A DNA stretch of 64,000 nucleotides, taken from Bombilactobacillus mellifer (GTDB lineage Bacteria; Bacillota; Bacilli; Lactobacillales; Lactobacillaceae). Under the pieces are notes generated by a model. That model ran no database searches, had not been told where the DNA came from, and worked only from the letters and a program-made list of their open reading frames with translations. Shown one piece after another: positions 27,422 through 35,178 of the stretch. Numbering within the stretch: the stretch's first letter is position 1; each line of letters begins with the position of its first letter. Location of the stretch: the NCBI RefSeq assembly GCF_000970795.1, contig NZ_KQ034028.1, positions 349,537 through 413,536 of the forward strand, in the 5' to 3' direction. The position numbers and the translations under genes were made by a program.

Positions 27422-27447
27422 AAACTTCGTGGAAACGAGGTTTTTTT
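27422..27447 (+). terminator. Terminator-like hairpin between secE and nusG
   Basis: AAACTTCG and CGAGGTTT form an 8-bp stem (one G-T pair) around TGGAAA, followed by seven T in all. It can end read-through from rpmG-secE; for transcripts starting at the promoter just upstream it would be the extreme 5' end. Confidence 0.7.
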
Positions 27448-27473
27448 ATTTGGAAAGAATAAGGAGAAAAACA

Positions 27474-28019
27474 ATGGCCGATCCAAAACAAAAAATGTGG
27501 TATGTGTTACATACTTATTCAGGATATGAAAATAGTGTCAAAGATAATTTAGAATCGCGTGCAAAATCGATGGGCATGGAAGATTATATTTTTCAAGCGG
27601 TGGTTCCCGAAGAAGAGGAAACCGAAATCAAAAATGGTAAAACTAAAACAGAAATGAAGAAAACTTTTCCGGGTTATGTCTTAGTTGAAATGGTCATGTC
27701 CGATGAGTCCTGGTTTGTTGTCCGGAATACACCGGGAGTGACCGGATTTGTCGGCAGCCATGGTGCCGGGAGTAAACCCGCACCATTATTGCCGGAAGAA
27801 GTAGAGCATATTTTAAATGGAATGCAGCAGGCTAAGCCCAATTATGAATTAGATTTTGAAAAAGGCGAAACAGTTAAAATTATGGACGGCGCGTTTGCAG
27901 GACTGGAAGGAAAAGTGACACATCTGGACCAAGAACATGGCAAAGTCAAAGTGGAAGTCGATATGTTTGGCCGCTTAACAGAAACGGAACTAGATTATCA
28001 TAATTTACAAAAAGCTTAG
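27474..28019 (+). CDS. nusG: Transcription termination/antitermination factor NusG
   Basis: Binds RNA polymerase and affects pausing, termination and coupling. The 181-aa protein has the NGN domain (MWYVLHTYSGYENSVK, PGYVLVEM, VRNTPGVTGFVG) and the C-terminal KOW domain (VKIMDGAFAGLEGKV). AAGGAG is 7 bases before the ATG; an upstream in-frame extension lies in the leader hairpin. Confidence 0.96.
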   Translation: MADPKQKMWYVLHTYSGYENSVKDNLESRAKSMGMEDYIFQAVVPEEEETEIKNGKTKTEMKKTFPGYVLVEMVMSDESWFVVRNTPGVTGFVGSHGAGSKPAPLLPEEVEHILNGMQQAKPNYELDFEKGETVKIMDGAFAGLEGKVTHLDQEHGKVKVEVDMFGRLTETELDYHNLQKA

Positions 28020-28048
28020 TTGAAGAGTGCGTTAAATTGTGCTATATT
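28020..28048 (+). promoter_or_regulatory. Promoter of the rplK-rplA operon
   Basis: TTGAAG (28020-28025), 17 bp, TATATT (28043-28048), starting at the nusG stop codon. The start site near 28055 lies in a perfect 10-bp hairpin (28053-28074, AAGTATGTCA/TGACATACTT). Confidence 0.7.
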
Positions 28049-28073
28049 GTTTAAGTATGTCATCTGACATACT

Positions 28074-28109
28074 TGTGGGAGGGAAAATTAGCTTCCCATC
28101 TTAACCACA
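28074..28109 (+). promoter_or_regulatory. Probable L1-binding leader structure upstream of rplK
   Basis: TGTGG-GA-GGGAA-loop-TTCCC-ATCTTAA-CCACA folds as two helices with a short GA on the left and a 7-nt internal loop on the right. This is the layout of L1-binding sites in 23S rRNA and in rplK-rplA mRNAs of other bacteria. L1 binding would repress translation of the operon. A sister structure lies before rplA. Confidence 0.7.
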
Positions 28110-28134
28110 TCACGGACTTAAGGAGGTATGTACC

Positions 28135-28560
28135 GTGGCTAAAAAAGTTGCCAATGTGCTTAAATTGCAAATTCCAGCTGGAGCAGCAACTCCAGCACCT
28201 CCAGTCGGGACTATCTTAGGACCTGCTGGAATTAATATTGTAGATTTTACCAAAGACTTTAATGCGCGTACGGCTGATCAAAAAGGCATGATTATCCCTG
28301 TGGTGATCACCGTCTATGAAGATCGTTCATTTGATTTTGTAACGAAGACTCCGCCTGCAGCCATTTTATTGATGCAAGCGGCCGGAATTAAGAAGGGTTC
28401 CGGTAATCCTCGCGATGAAAAGGTCGGTAAAGTAACGCAAGATCAAGTACGTGAAATTGCCGAGACAAAATTAAAAGATTTAAATGCTAATGATGTTGAT
28501 GCTGCTATGAAAATGGTAGCAGGTACTGCTCGCAGTATCGGTCTTAGTGTCGAAGAATAA
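28135..28560 (+). CDS. rplK: Ribosomal protein L11
   Basis: Binds the GTPase-associated centre of 23S rRNA. The 141-aa sequence has the N-terminal [26 protein letters not shown] and the C-terminal [20 protein letters not shown]. The start is GTG with AGGAGG upstream. First gene of the L11-L1 operon. Confidence 0.97.
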   Translation: MAKKVANVLKLQIPAGAATPAPPVGTILGPAGINIVDFTKDFNARTADQKGMIIPVVITVYEDRSFDFVTKTPPAAILLMQAAGIKKGSGNPRDEKVGKVTQDQVREIAETKLKDLNANDVDAAMKMVAGTARSIGLSVEE

Positions 28561-28606
28561 CAGCAGTTTTCAACTCAAAGTGACGAACAAGCACGGGCTT
28601 GTTAAA

Positions 28607-28635
28607 GTGGGAGGGGCAATACCCCATTGGACCAC
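28607..28635 (+). promoter_or_regulatory. Probable second L1-binding structure, upstream of rplA
   Basis: GTGG-GA-GGGG-CAATA-CCCC-ATTGGA-CCAC repeats the two-helix plan of the site before rplK: the same GTGGGAGGG left strand and the same outer helix. It is preceded by a perfect 7-bp hairpin (AACAAGC/GCTTGTT, 28586-28603) and ends 10 bases before the AGGAGG of rplA. Confidence 0.65.
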
Positions 28636-28658
28636 AATCGCAAGGAGGAACAAACGAC

Positions 28659-29342
28659 GTGGCTAAACATGGAAAAAAATATTTAGCAGCTGCTAAACAA
28701 GTAGATGCTCATAAATTATATGAACCAAAAGAAGCAATTGAACTATTAAAAAAGATTGATTATGCAAACTTCGACGCAACCATTGAAGTAGCGTATAACT
28801 TAAATTTAGATACTAAACAAGCCGATCAACAAATTCGGGGTGCCATGGTTTTACCAAATGGTACCGGTAAAACTCAGCGCGTAGTTGTGTTTGCAGACGG
28901 TGATCAGGCTAAACAAGCTGAAGCTGCCGGTGCAGACTTTGTGGGCGCAGATGATTTAGTTGATCGCGTTTCTGACGGTTGGTTGGATTTTGATGTGGCA
29001 GTAGCCACACCAAAAATGATGGCCAAAGTAGGACGTTTAGGGCGGATTTTAGGTCCTAAAGGATTAATGCCGAATCCGAAGACAGGCACCGTAACAATGG
29101 ATGTGCAAAAGGCTGTGGAAAATATCAAAGCCGGTCAAGTAGCTTATCGGGCCGATGCGCAAGGCTTAATTCACGCACCATTGGGTAAATTATCCTTTGA
29201 AACCGATAAATTACTCGAAAACTTTGCAGCTTTCAATAGTATGGTCTTAAAAGCTCGTCCGGCTACTGTTAAGGGCCAATTTGTAAAGACAGTCAACTTA
29301 ACTTCAACTTTTGGTCCGGGCGTGAAAGTTTCCTTTGACTAG
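28659..29342 (+). CDS. rplA: Ribosomal protein L1
   Basis: Forms the L1 stalk and represses its own operon. The 227-aa protein begins with GTG as [14 protein letters not shown], after AAGGAGG; longer in-frame openings run through the leader structure. Signature: [21 protein letters not shown]. The tail ends KVSFD. Confidence 0.97.
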   Translation: MAKHGKKYLAAAKQVDAHKLYEPKEAIELLKKIDYANFDATIEVAYNLNLDTKQADQQIRGAMVLPNGTGKTQRVVVFADGDQAKQAEAAGADFVGADDLVDRVSDGWLDFDVAVATPKMMAKVGRLGRILGPKGLMPNPKTGTVTMDVQKAVENIKAGQVAYRADAQGLIHAPLGKLSFETDKLLENFAAFNSMVLKARPATVKGQFVKTVNLTSTFGPGVKVSFD

Positions 29343-29363
29343 TTCTTTAATTAATGGTACTTT
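29335..29363 (+). promoter_or_regulatory. Promoter of the rplJ-rplL operon
   Basis: TTGACT (29335-29340), 17 bp, TACTTT (29358-29363). The -35 box overlaps the final codons of rplA. Confidence 0.65.
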
Positions 29364-29370
29364 ATTACAA

Positions 29371-29480
29371 GTAAAACCTACCTAAGACTCAGGTGGCCTT
29401 GTCCTTAATATCCTGCCGAGGCTAGATGCTGATAAATCAGGCATTGCGTCGGTGACGCAGTGCCTTTTAATTTAGGTGGA
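29371..29480 (+). ncRNA. L10 leader (autoregulatory ribosomal protein leader)
   Basis: The stretch between rplA and rplJ contains the conserved L10-leader elements CCTACCTAAGACTCAGGTGG and ATATCCTGCCGAGGCT, the binding region for the L10(L12)4 complex in Firmicutes. An intrinsic terminator follows at 29440-29472. Together they would adjust L10/L12 synthesis by attenuation. Confidence 0.88.
29440..29472 (+). terminator. Attenuator hairpin of the L10 leader
   Basis: GGCATTGCGTC pairs with GACGCAGTGCC (one G-T pair, GGT loop) and runs into TTTTAATTT. Confidence 0.8.
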
Positions 29481-29502
29481 ATAATAATGGAGGTGAAATG
29501 GG

Positions 29503-30009
29503 ATGAAAGAAGCAGTTTTGAAGGCCAAGCAAGATTTGGTTGACGAAATGGCGGATAAGATGCAACGTGCCGAATCAGTGATTGTAGTCGATTATCTAGG
29601 CTTGAATGTAGATCAGGCCACGGAGTTACGGCGTCAGTTACATGAAGCCGACGTAGAATTCAAAGTGGTTAAAAATTCGATTTTGAGCCGTGCTGCTCAA
29701 AAAGCCGGATTTGCAGAATTAAACGATACTTTTGCTGGTCCGACGGCGGTGGCTTTCTCATACGAAGATCCAATTATTGCAGCCAAGACAATTTCTAAAT
29801 TTGCGGAAAGTGCTACAGTTTTAGAAATTAAGGGTGGTATGATTGAAGGCAAAGTGCAAACTTTAGATAAAATCAATGAATATGCACATATGCCAAGTCA
29901 TGATGAATTATTAGCAACCTTAGCTTCGATGTTGAAAGACCCTGTACGTAAAGTGGCTTATGCAGTACAAGCGATTATTGATAAACAAAATGATTCTGAC
30001 GCTGCGTAA
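29503..30009 (+). CDS. rplJ: Ribosomal protein L10
   Basis: Anchors L7/L12 dimers to the ribosome. The 168-aa sequence includes VIVVDYLGLNVDQATELRR and EFKVVKNSILSRAA, and a C-terminal helix for L12 binding. AATGGAGGTGAAATGGG precedes the chosen ATG. Confidence 0.97.
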   Translation: MKEAVLKAKQDLVDEMADKMQRAESVIVVDYLGLNVDQATELRRQLHEADVEFKVVKNSILSRAAQKAGFAELNDTFAGPTAVAFSYEDPIIAAKTISKFAESATVLEIKGGMIEGKVQTLDKINEYAHMPSHDELLATLASMLKDPVRKVAYAVQAIIDKQNDSDAA

Positions 30010-30039
30010 TTGTTAAAATAAACCATTGGAGGAATAAAA

Positions 30040-30408
30040 ATGGCTTTTGATAAAGATAAAATTATTGATTCGCTCAAAGAAGCAAGCATTTCCGATTTAA
30101 ACGATTTAGTAAAGGCAATTGAAGAAGAATTTGATGTTTCAGCTGCTGCTCCAGTTGCTGTAGCTGGTGCTGCAGCCGGTGGTGAAGCTGAAACTAAAGA
30201 CGAATTTGATGTTGAATTGACAGAAGTTGGTCAAGAAAAAGTTAAAGTTATTAAAGCAGTTCGGGAAATTACCGGCTTAGGCTTGAAAGACTCCAAAGAC
30301 TTAGTTGATAAAGCACCTTCTGTTGTTAAAGAAGGCGTAGCTCAAGCTGATGCTGACGATATGAAAGCCAAATTGGAAGAAGTTGGCGCAACAGTTACAT
30401 TGAAATAA
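30040..30408 (+). CDS. rplL: Ribosomal protein L7/L12
   Basis: Acidic stalk protein recruiting translation factors. The 122-aa product has the N-terminal dimerisation helix, the Ala-rich hinge ([14 protein letters not shown]), and the conserved globular domain ([25 protein letters not shown]). GGAGGA is 8 bases before the ATG. A terminator follows. Confidence 0.97.
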   Translation: MAFDKDKIIDSLKEASISDLNDLVKAIEEEFDVSAAAPVAVAGAAAGGEAETKDEFDVELTEVGQEKVKVIKAVREITGLGLKDSKDLVDKAPSVVKEGVAQADADDMKAKLEEVGATVTLK

Positions 30409-30431
30409 TTGCAATTTATCGTTAAGATTTA

Positions 30432-30463
30432 AGGGTAATCAGTTCGTGATTACCCTTTTTTTT
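30432..30463 (+). terminator. Terminator of the rplJ-rplL operon
   Basis: AGGGTAATCA and TGATTACCCT form a perfect 10-bp stem around GTTCG with a run of eight or nine T. Confidence 0.95.
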
Positions 30464-30569
30464 GTTATCATTATAATAATAGTTCGATCAGAGATGTTTT
30501 CTTGCTTATGGGCGATGTTCCTGGATAATTAGCGCTGTAAGTAATATTTTAGGGGTTAGGTAAATACCC

Positions 30570-31244
30570 ATGAAAGAACAAAAATCACTAGCAGCATTCC
30601 TTTTAATCAATTTAGTTATGTTAACTTTAGCCATTATTCCTGTCATAGCTGATTACAGTTCTTTTCAAGTGCTCCTGAAGTCGGAACAACTAGCCCAGCA
30701 GGCACAGCAGCCAACCCATCAGGCGGCTGTCAAGCATCGCTCTGTCACAACTGCGCCCAATTCTCGTCGAATCCGTGACTCTCGTTTCATGCGGCAGCCC
30801 ATGAATTGGCGTTTATCTTCGCAAGTGACTCCTTATCCTGATCTCAAGAAATATCCGCAACTGTGGATCAAAGTTTCTTTAGCTAAACAACGGGTCTATT
30901 TAATGAACCAGCAGCATTTATTATATGAGATGTACGCTTCTACGGGGGCTAATCGGCCGGCTATGCAAACTCCGCGGGGAACTTACTACATTCAACATGA
31001 ACGCGGAACTTTCTTTTATAGTCCCCGCGAAAAAGAAGGTGCGTATTACTGGGTATCCTGGTTAAATCATGGGGAGTATCTATTTCATTCCACCCCGACG
31101 GATCTGCAAGGGCATTATTTAGAGTCGATTGCTCAGCAATTGGGACGCAAAGGAACCTCCTACGGCTGTATTCATCTCACCGTTGCGGATGCTAAATGGT
31201 TTTATCAGAATATTCCCTATCGCACGAAAGTCGTGATCCAATAA
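30570..31244 (+). CDS. L,D-transpeptidase (YkuD family), membrane-anchored
   Basis: A 224-aa exported protein with one N-terminal hydrophobic anchor (residues 8-27), a charged linker and a C-terminal YkuD domain. The catalytic pattern is present: HSTPTD (His173) and GTSYGCIHL (Cys200). YkuD enzymes form 3-3 peptide bridges or attach proteins to peptidoglycan; a few lactobacillar members act on other wall substrates. It stands between the ribosomal operon and a methyltransferase gene, with no functional partner adjacent. Confidence 0.88.
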   Translation: MKEQKSLAAFLLINLVMLTLAIIPVIADYSSFQVLLKSEQLAQQAQQPTHQAAVKHRSVTTAPNSRRIRDSRFMRQPMNWRLSSQVTPYPDLKKYPQLWIKVSLAKQRVYLMNQQHLLYEMYASTGANRPAMQTPRGTYYIQHERGTFFYSPREKEGAYYWVSWLNHGEYLFHSTPTDLQGHYLESIAQQLGRKGTSYGCIHLTVADAKWFYQNIPYRTKVVIQ

Positions 31245-31269
31245 TTAATAGTTAAAGTGAGGCAATAAC

Positions 31270-31881
31270 TTGGCAGAGCAATATTTTACAGCACACCCAA
31301 CAGCACAACATGATCAACACACTTTTGATTTTACTTTACGGGGTCAGGTATTCCATTTTCTCACTGATAGTGGCGTTTTTGCCAAAGGGACCATTGATTA
31401 TGGCACACGAGTTTTATTACAAACTCTGGATTTTGACCAATTGCCTGAGGGTCCCATTTTAGATTTAGGTTGTGGCTATGGGCCTATTGGCTTAACGGTT
31501 GCCAGTGAACAACCGCAACGGCCAGTGGATTTAGTAGATATTAACCAACGGGCTTTGGAGTTAGCCCGCCAAAATGCTCGGCAAAATCAACTCACGAATA
31601 TTCGGGTGTTTGCCTCTGATAGCTATCAACAAGTGACCATTACCGATTATGCCGCCATTTATACAAATCCGCCTTTACGTGCCGGCAAAGTGGTCGTTAC
31701 TACGATGATTACACAAGCCAAGGATCATTTACAACTCCAAGGCCAATTCTGGTTAGTAGTTCAGAAAAAACAAGGCGCACCTTCTTATCAAAAAATTATG
31801 CAGCATACTTTTGGCAATGCGCAAATTATGAAACGAGATAAAGGATACTATATAATTAAAAGTGTTAAGACCGAAAACTAA
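31270..31881 (+). CDS. Class I SAM-dependent methyltransferase, RsmC-like (YbxB)
   Basis: A 203-aa methyltransferase with the SAM-binding ILDLGCGYGPIGLTVA, the acidic VDLVDINQRALELARQN, and TNPPLRAGK, the NPP motif of N-methyltransferases. The closest group is YbxB, related to the 16S rRNA G1207 enzyme RsmC; in Bacillus it also lies near ribosomal genes. The start is TTG. Its 3' end overlaps tadA by 20 bases. Confidence 0.87.
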   Translation: MAEQYFTAHPTAQHDQHTFDFTLRGQVFHFLTDSGVFAKGTIDYGTRVLLQTLDFDQLPEGPILDLGCGYGPIGLTVASEQPQRPVDLVDINQRALELARQNARQNQLTNIRVFASDSYQQVTITDYAAIYTNPPLRAGKVVVTTMITQAKDHLQLQGQFWLVVQKKQGAPSYQKIMQHTFGNAQIMKRDKGYYIIKSVKTEN

Positions 31882-32359
31882 AGATTTATATACCACTGAG
31901 CAATTAAACTTTTATATGAACCAGGCTCTCGTAACGGCCCAACAAGCGGCGGCCCAACAGGAAGTACCAATCGGAGCCATCATTGTAGATAATTTGACGG
32001 GACAGATCCTGGCACGCGGGGCTAACGAGCGTGAACATCAGCAAAACCCCTTAGCCCATGCGGAAATCTTAGCTATTCAAGCCGCTTGTCAACAATTGGG
32101 CAGCTGGCGCTTGGAACATCATTCTTTATTTGTAACCTTGGAACCTTGTGCCATGTGTGCCGGCGCCATTATTAACAGTCGGATTACAAATGTGATTTAT
32201 GGCGCAGCCGATCCCAAAGCCGGATCAGTGGAGTCGTTAGTTAATTTATTTGCCTTACCTTACAATAGCCGCCCAGATTATCAAGGGGGTATTTTAGCAC
32301 CAGCCTGCAGTAAATTATTACGCGATTTTTTCCAAAGAATCCGCCATCAGCAGCGCTAA
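31862..32359 (+). CDS. tadA: tRNA(adenosine(34)) deaminase
   Basis: Converts A34 to inosine in tRNA-Arg. The zinc site is complete: NPLAHAEIL (His66, Glu68) and LEPCAMCAGA (Cys96, Cys99). Length 165 aa. The GTG start at 31862 lies inside the preceding gene and has only a distant AAAGGA, so the exact start is uncertain. The SRP RNA gene follows, as in many Lactobacillales. Confidence 0.93.
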   Translation: MLRPKTKDLYTTEQLNFYMNQALVTAQQAAAQQEVPIGAIIVDNLTGQILARGANEREHQQNPLAHAEILAIQAACQQLGSWRLEHHSLFVTLEPCAMCAGAIINSRITNVIYGAADPKAGSVESLVNLFALPYNSRPDYQGGILAPACSKLLRDFFQRIRHQQR

Positions 32360-32363
32360 ATAG

Positions 32364-32392
32364 TTGCTAAAAAATGATAGATCGGTTACAAT
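32364..32392 (+). promoter_or_regulatory. Promoter of the SRP RNA gene
   Basis: TTGCTA (32364-32369), 17 bp, TACAAT (32387-32392); predicted start near 32400 fits the RNA's 5' end. Confidence 0.7.
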
Positions 32393-32399
32393 TAACCAT

Positions 32400-32495
32400 G
32401 GTCGTTAGACCAGAGGCAATGGTGGACTTACGAATCGTGTCAGGTTCGGAAGAAAGCAGCACTAAGTATGTTCTGTCATGTGCCTTTTATATGAC
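32400..32495 (+). ncRNA. ffs: Signal recognition particle RNA, small bacterial type
   Basis: The apical domain is recognisable: GTGTCAGGTTCGGAAGAAAGCAGCACTAAG, with the GGAA-type tetraloop and the symmetric and asymmetric internal loops bound by Ffh. Flanking segments AGGCAATGGTGGAC and GTTCTGTCATGTGCCT pair to form the long helix. Ends are estimated from the promoter and terminator. Confidence 0.92.
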
Positions 32496-32501
32496 AATTG
32501 A

Positions 32502-32532
32502 GACTCTTAGCTAATTAGCTAGGGGTTTTTTA
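32502..32532 (+). terminator. Terminator of the SRP RNA gene
   Basis: CTCTTAGCT and AGCTAGGGG pair (two G-T pairs) around AATT, followed by TTTTTT. Confidence 0.8.
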
Positions 32533-32669
32533 TTATTTTGATTTCGATAAAAAGTACTTGCAACCTAAAGCTCATTTTAGGAAGCAAAACCGTTATAATA
32601 AAAATTAAATGTATCCTTATGTATGTGTCGGGAAAAATCTCACAATCTTAGATCAAAAGGAGCGATGCT

Positions 32670-34391
32670 ATGGCTTATCAAGCTTTATATCGTGTATGGC
32701 GTCCGCAAAAATTCAGTGAAGTGATTGGGCAAACGGCCATTACGCAGACGCTACGTAATGCAGTGGCTACGAAGCAAGTCAGTCATGCGTATTTATTTAC
32801 GGGACCGCGTGGTACCGGTAAAACTTCTTGTTCCAAAATTTTAGCCAAAGCAGTCAATTGTCAAAATCCACAGGCAGGTGAACCGTGTAATCAATGTCCA
32901 ATTTGTCAAGCTATTAATGATGGCAGTCTCAGCGATGTTTTGGAAATTGACGCTGCTTCCAATAATGGTGTGGAACAAATTCGCGATATTCGCGAAAAAG
33001 TTAAATATGCTCCCACACAGGCGGAATATAAAATTTATATTATTGATGAAGTACACATGTTGTCGACAGGGGCCTTTAATGCCTTATTAAAAACTTTGGA
33101 GGAGCCCCCAGCCAAAGTAATTTTTATTTTAGCAACCACCGAGCCGCAAAAAATTCCGGCGACTATTATTTCACGGACACAGCGCTTTGATTTTCGCAGA
33201 ATCACGGCTGTGACTATTTTTCAGCACTTAGAAGACATTTTAAATCAAAAACAGATAACCTATGACGCCCAGGCGCTGCGCATTATTGCGCAAGCAGCAG
33301 AGGGTGGGATGCGAGATGCGCTTAGCATTTTGGATCAGGCATTGGCTTTACCACCTGATAATTTGACAGTGGAGAATGCATTACAAGTAACTGGGACATT
33401 AGATAAGCAACAATTGGAGTCATATTTTCAAGCGGTGAGTGAACAGCAAACGGCGGTGGCTTTAGAAGCCTTACATCAGATTATGGCGAGCGGCCGCTCA
33501 GCCAAGCGTTTTGGTGAGGCCATTATTGAAGTTTGTCGGGATTTATTATTAGTGAAAACCGACCCGCAGCTCTTGGATGATTTTGCTCAGACCTTAATAT
33601 CGCCCAAGATTTTAAATCTCCAATCCGCCTTCTCTAATGAACAATTATATCGGCTCATTGATGTTACTTCCCAAACGCAACAGCAATTAAAAACAGCGGA
33701 TCAACCGTTACTCTACTTGGAAGTGTTGACGGTCAAATTAATTGAAGTACTCCAAACACAAGCGAAGACAACAACACAGTCCATGGCCTCAAAAGTGCAG
33801 CACTTACAAACAGAAGTGGAGCAATTGAAGCAAATGGTCAAAACCTTACAAACAGCACCACCAAAGACAACAACTGCGGCTAGTGCACCGACTAATTCAG
33901 CTCAAACTGCTTCAGCTAAGAAACCCCATGCTAAAGTTCAAGTGGATCGAACGAAGATCAATCATATTTTGCAAACGGCTACCCGTCCGGCGTTACAAGC
34001 AGTCCAAGAAGTATGGCCTGATTTAATGAATATGTTAAGTGTTACTCAACGTGCAATTATGAAAGTGTCCAAACCGGTTGCGGCTAGTGCTGATGGGATT
34101 GTGGTGGCTTTTGATTATGCGGTTTGGTTTGAACGGGTCATGAGTAATCAGGAAATGTTGACAATGTTAAAAGTCAACTTGGATAAACTCTTAGCTAATC
34201 AAGCCGATGTCGTACTTGTGGCGGCCGAAGACTGGCCACAACTGCGGCAAGATTTTTTAAAACATCATGACTTGACCAAAGCACCAACGTCTGCGAATAA
34301 TGCTTCTACTAACGATTCAACAGCCAACGATCTGGTGACACAAGCGCAAAAATTATTCGGTAAAGAGGCAGTCGAAGTTAAAGCCGATTAA
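32670..34391 (+). CDS. dnaX: DNA polymerase III subunits gamma/tau
   Basis: Clamp-loader ATPase. The 573-aa protein has Walker A GPRGTGKT (45-52), four zinc-binding Cys (64, 73, 76, 79), the DEVHMLS Walker B and the SRT sensor-type motif (ISRTQRFDF). The C-terminal third is a Thr/Ala/Gln-rich linker plus tau-like domain. AAGGAG precedes the ATG; a TATAAT lies at 32594-32599. recR follows after 138 bases without ybaB. Confidence 0.96.
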   Translation: MAYQALYRVWRPQKFSEVIGQTAITQTLRNAVATKQVSHAYLFTGPRGTGKTSCSKILAKAVNCQNPQAGEPCNQCPICQAINDGSLSDVLEIDAASNNGVEQIRDIREKVKYAPTQAEYKIYIIDEVHMLSTGAFNALLKTLEEPPAKVIFILATTEPQKIPATIISRTQRFDFRRITAVTIFQHLEDILNQKQITYDAQALRIIAQAAEGGMRDALSILDQALALPPDNLTVENALQVTGTLDKQQLESYFQAVSEQQTAVALEALHQIMASGRSAKRFGEAIIEVCRDLLLVKTDPQLLDDFAQTLISPKILNLQSAFSNEQLYRLIDVTSQTQQQLKTADQPLLYLEVLTVKLIEVLQTQAKTTTQSMASKVQHLQTEVEQLKQMVKTLQTAPPKTTTAASAPTNSAQTASAKKPHAKVQVDRTKINHILQTATRPALQAVQEVWPDLMNMLSVTQRAIMKVSKPVAASADGIVVAFDYAVWFERVMSNQEMLTMLKVNLDKLLANQADVVLVAAEDWPQLRQDFLKHHDLTKAPTSANNASTNDSTANDLVTQAQKLFGKEAVEVKAD

Positions 34392-34529
34392 AATTTTCTC
34401 CCGAACACGACTGTTAGCCGGCAAGCCAGCTGGATATGGACAAGCTGGTAGCAGATAGGACGCGCTAACAGAGAAGCTTCCATTTATCATGGAAAAGAAG
34501 CAGAATTTTAGGAAGTGAAAGTATAAAAT
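34392..34529. other. dnaX-recR gap without ybaB
   Basis: The 138-bp gap contains no ORF resembling YbaB/EbfC. It holds two short inverted repeats: GCCAGCT/AGCTGGT near 34424-34453 and TTCCAT/ATGGAA near 34478-34494. Only the last bases (GGAAGTGAAAG) have a clear role, as the recR ribosome-binding site. Confidence 0.6.
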
Positions 34530-35129
34530 ATGCAGTATCCTCAAGCGATCACGCAATTAATTGATTCATATATGAAATTACCCGGCATTGGTGCCAAAAC
34601 AGCGACCCGGTTAGCTTTTTTTACTATCGATATGGATGATGCGGATGTGCAAGAATTTGCCCAAAGCTTGCAAGCAGTGAAGACCCAATTAACTTATTGT
34701 TCTATTTGCGGCAATATTACAGACATTGATCCTTGTCTAATTTGTACGGATCCGCATCGGGATCAGTCACAAATTCTGGTAGTCGAACAACCTAAAGATA
34801 TTATGGCATTAGAAAATATGCACAGCTATCAGGGGCTGTATCATGTTTTAGGCGGCGTCTTGTCACCAGTCAAAGGCGTTGGTCCTGATGAATTGAAGAT
34901 CAAACTTTTGGTAGAACGACTCAAGAAAAGTAAGCAAGTGCAAGAAGTTATCGTTGCTACTAATGCCACACCGGAAGGAGAGGCCACCGCGATGTATTTG
35001 GCTAAATTAATCAAACCTGCCGGTATTAAAGTCACACGCTTAGCACACGGACTGGCAGTAGGAGCGGATATTGAATATGCCGATCAAATGACTTTAAAAC
35101 GAGCCGTGGAAGGGCGGCAACAATTATAA
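34530..35129 (+). CDS. recR: Recombination protein RecR
   Basis: Works with RecO/RecF in loading RecA at gaps. The 199-aa sequence has the helix-hairpin-helix ([18 protein letters not shown]), the C4 zinc finger ([16 protein letters not shown]), and a Toprim domain (LVVEQPKDI...[15 protein letters not shown]). The stop codon abuts a terminator. Confidence 0.96.
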   Translation: MQYPQAITQLIDSYMKLPGIGAKTATRLAFFTIDMDDADVQEFAQSLQAVKTQLTYCSICGNITDIDPCLICTDPHRDQSQILVVEQPKDIMALENMHSYQGLYHVLGGVLSPVKGVGPDELKIKLLVERLKKSKQVQEVIVATNATPEGEATAMYLAKLIKPAGIKVTRLAHGLAVGADIEYADQMTLKRAVEGRQQL

Positions 35130-35156
35130 GCTAAAGTAAAGCACTTTGGCTTTTTT
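35128..35156 (+). terminator. Terminator of recR
   Basis: AAGCTAAAGT and ACTTTGGCTT form a 10-bp stem (one G-T pair) with a 5-nt loop and six T. It overlaps the last bases of the stop codon. Confidence 0.88.
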
Positions 35157-35178
35157 AATAGAAAATGATGAGAAATTA

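Noticed and set aside
27414-27473. N-terminal extension of NusG
   Set aside because: The extra codons translate the leader hairpin; AAGGAG is placed for the ATG at 27474, which gives the normal NusG N terminus.
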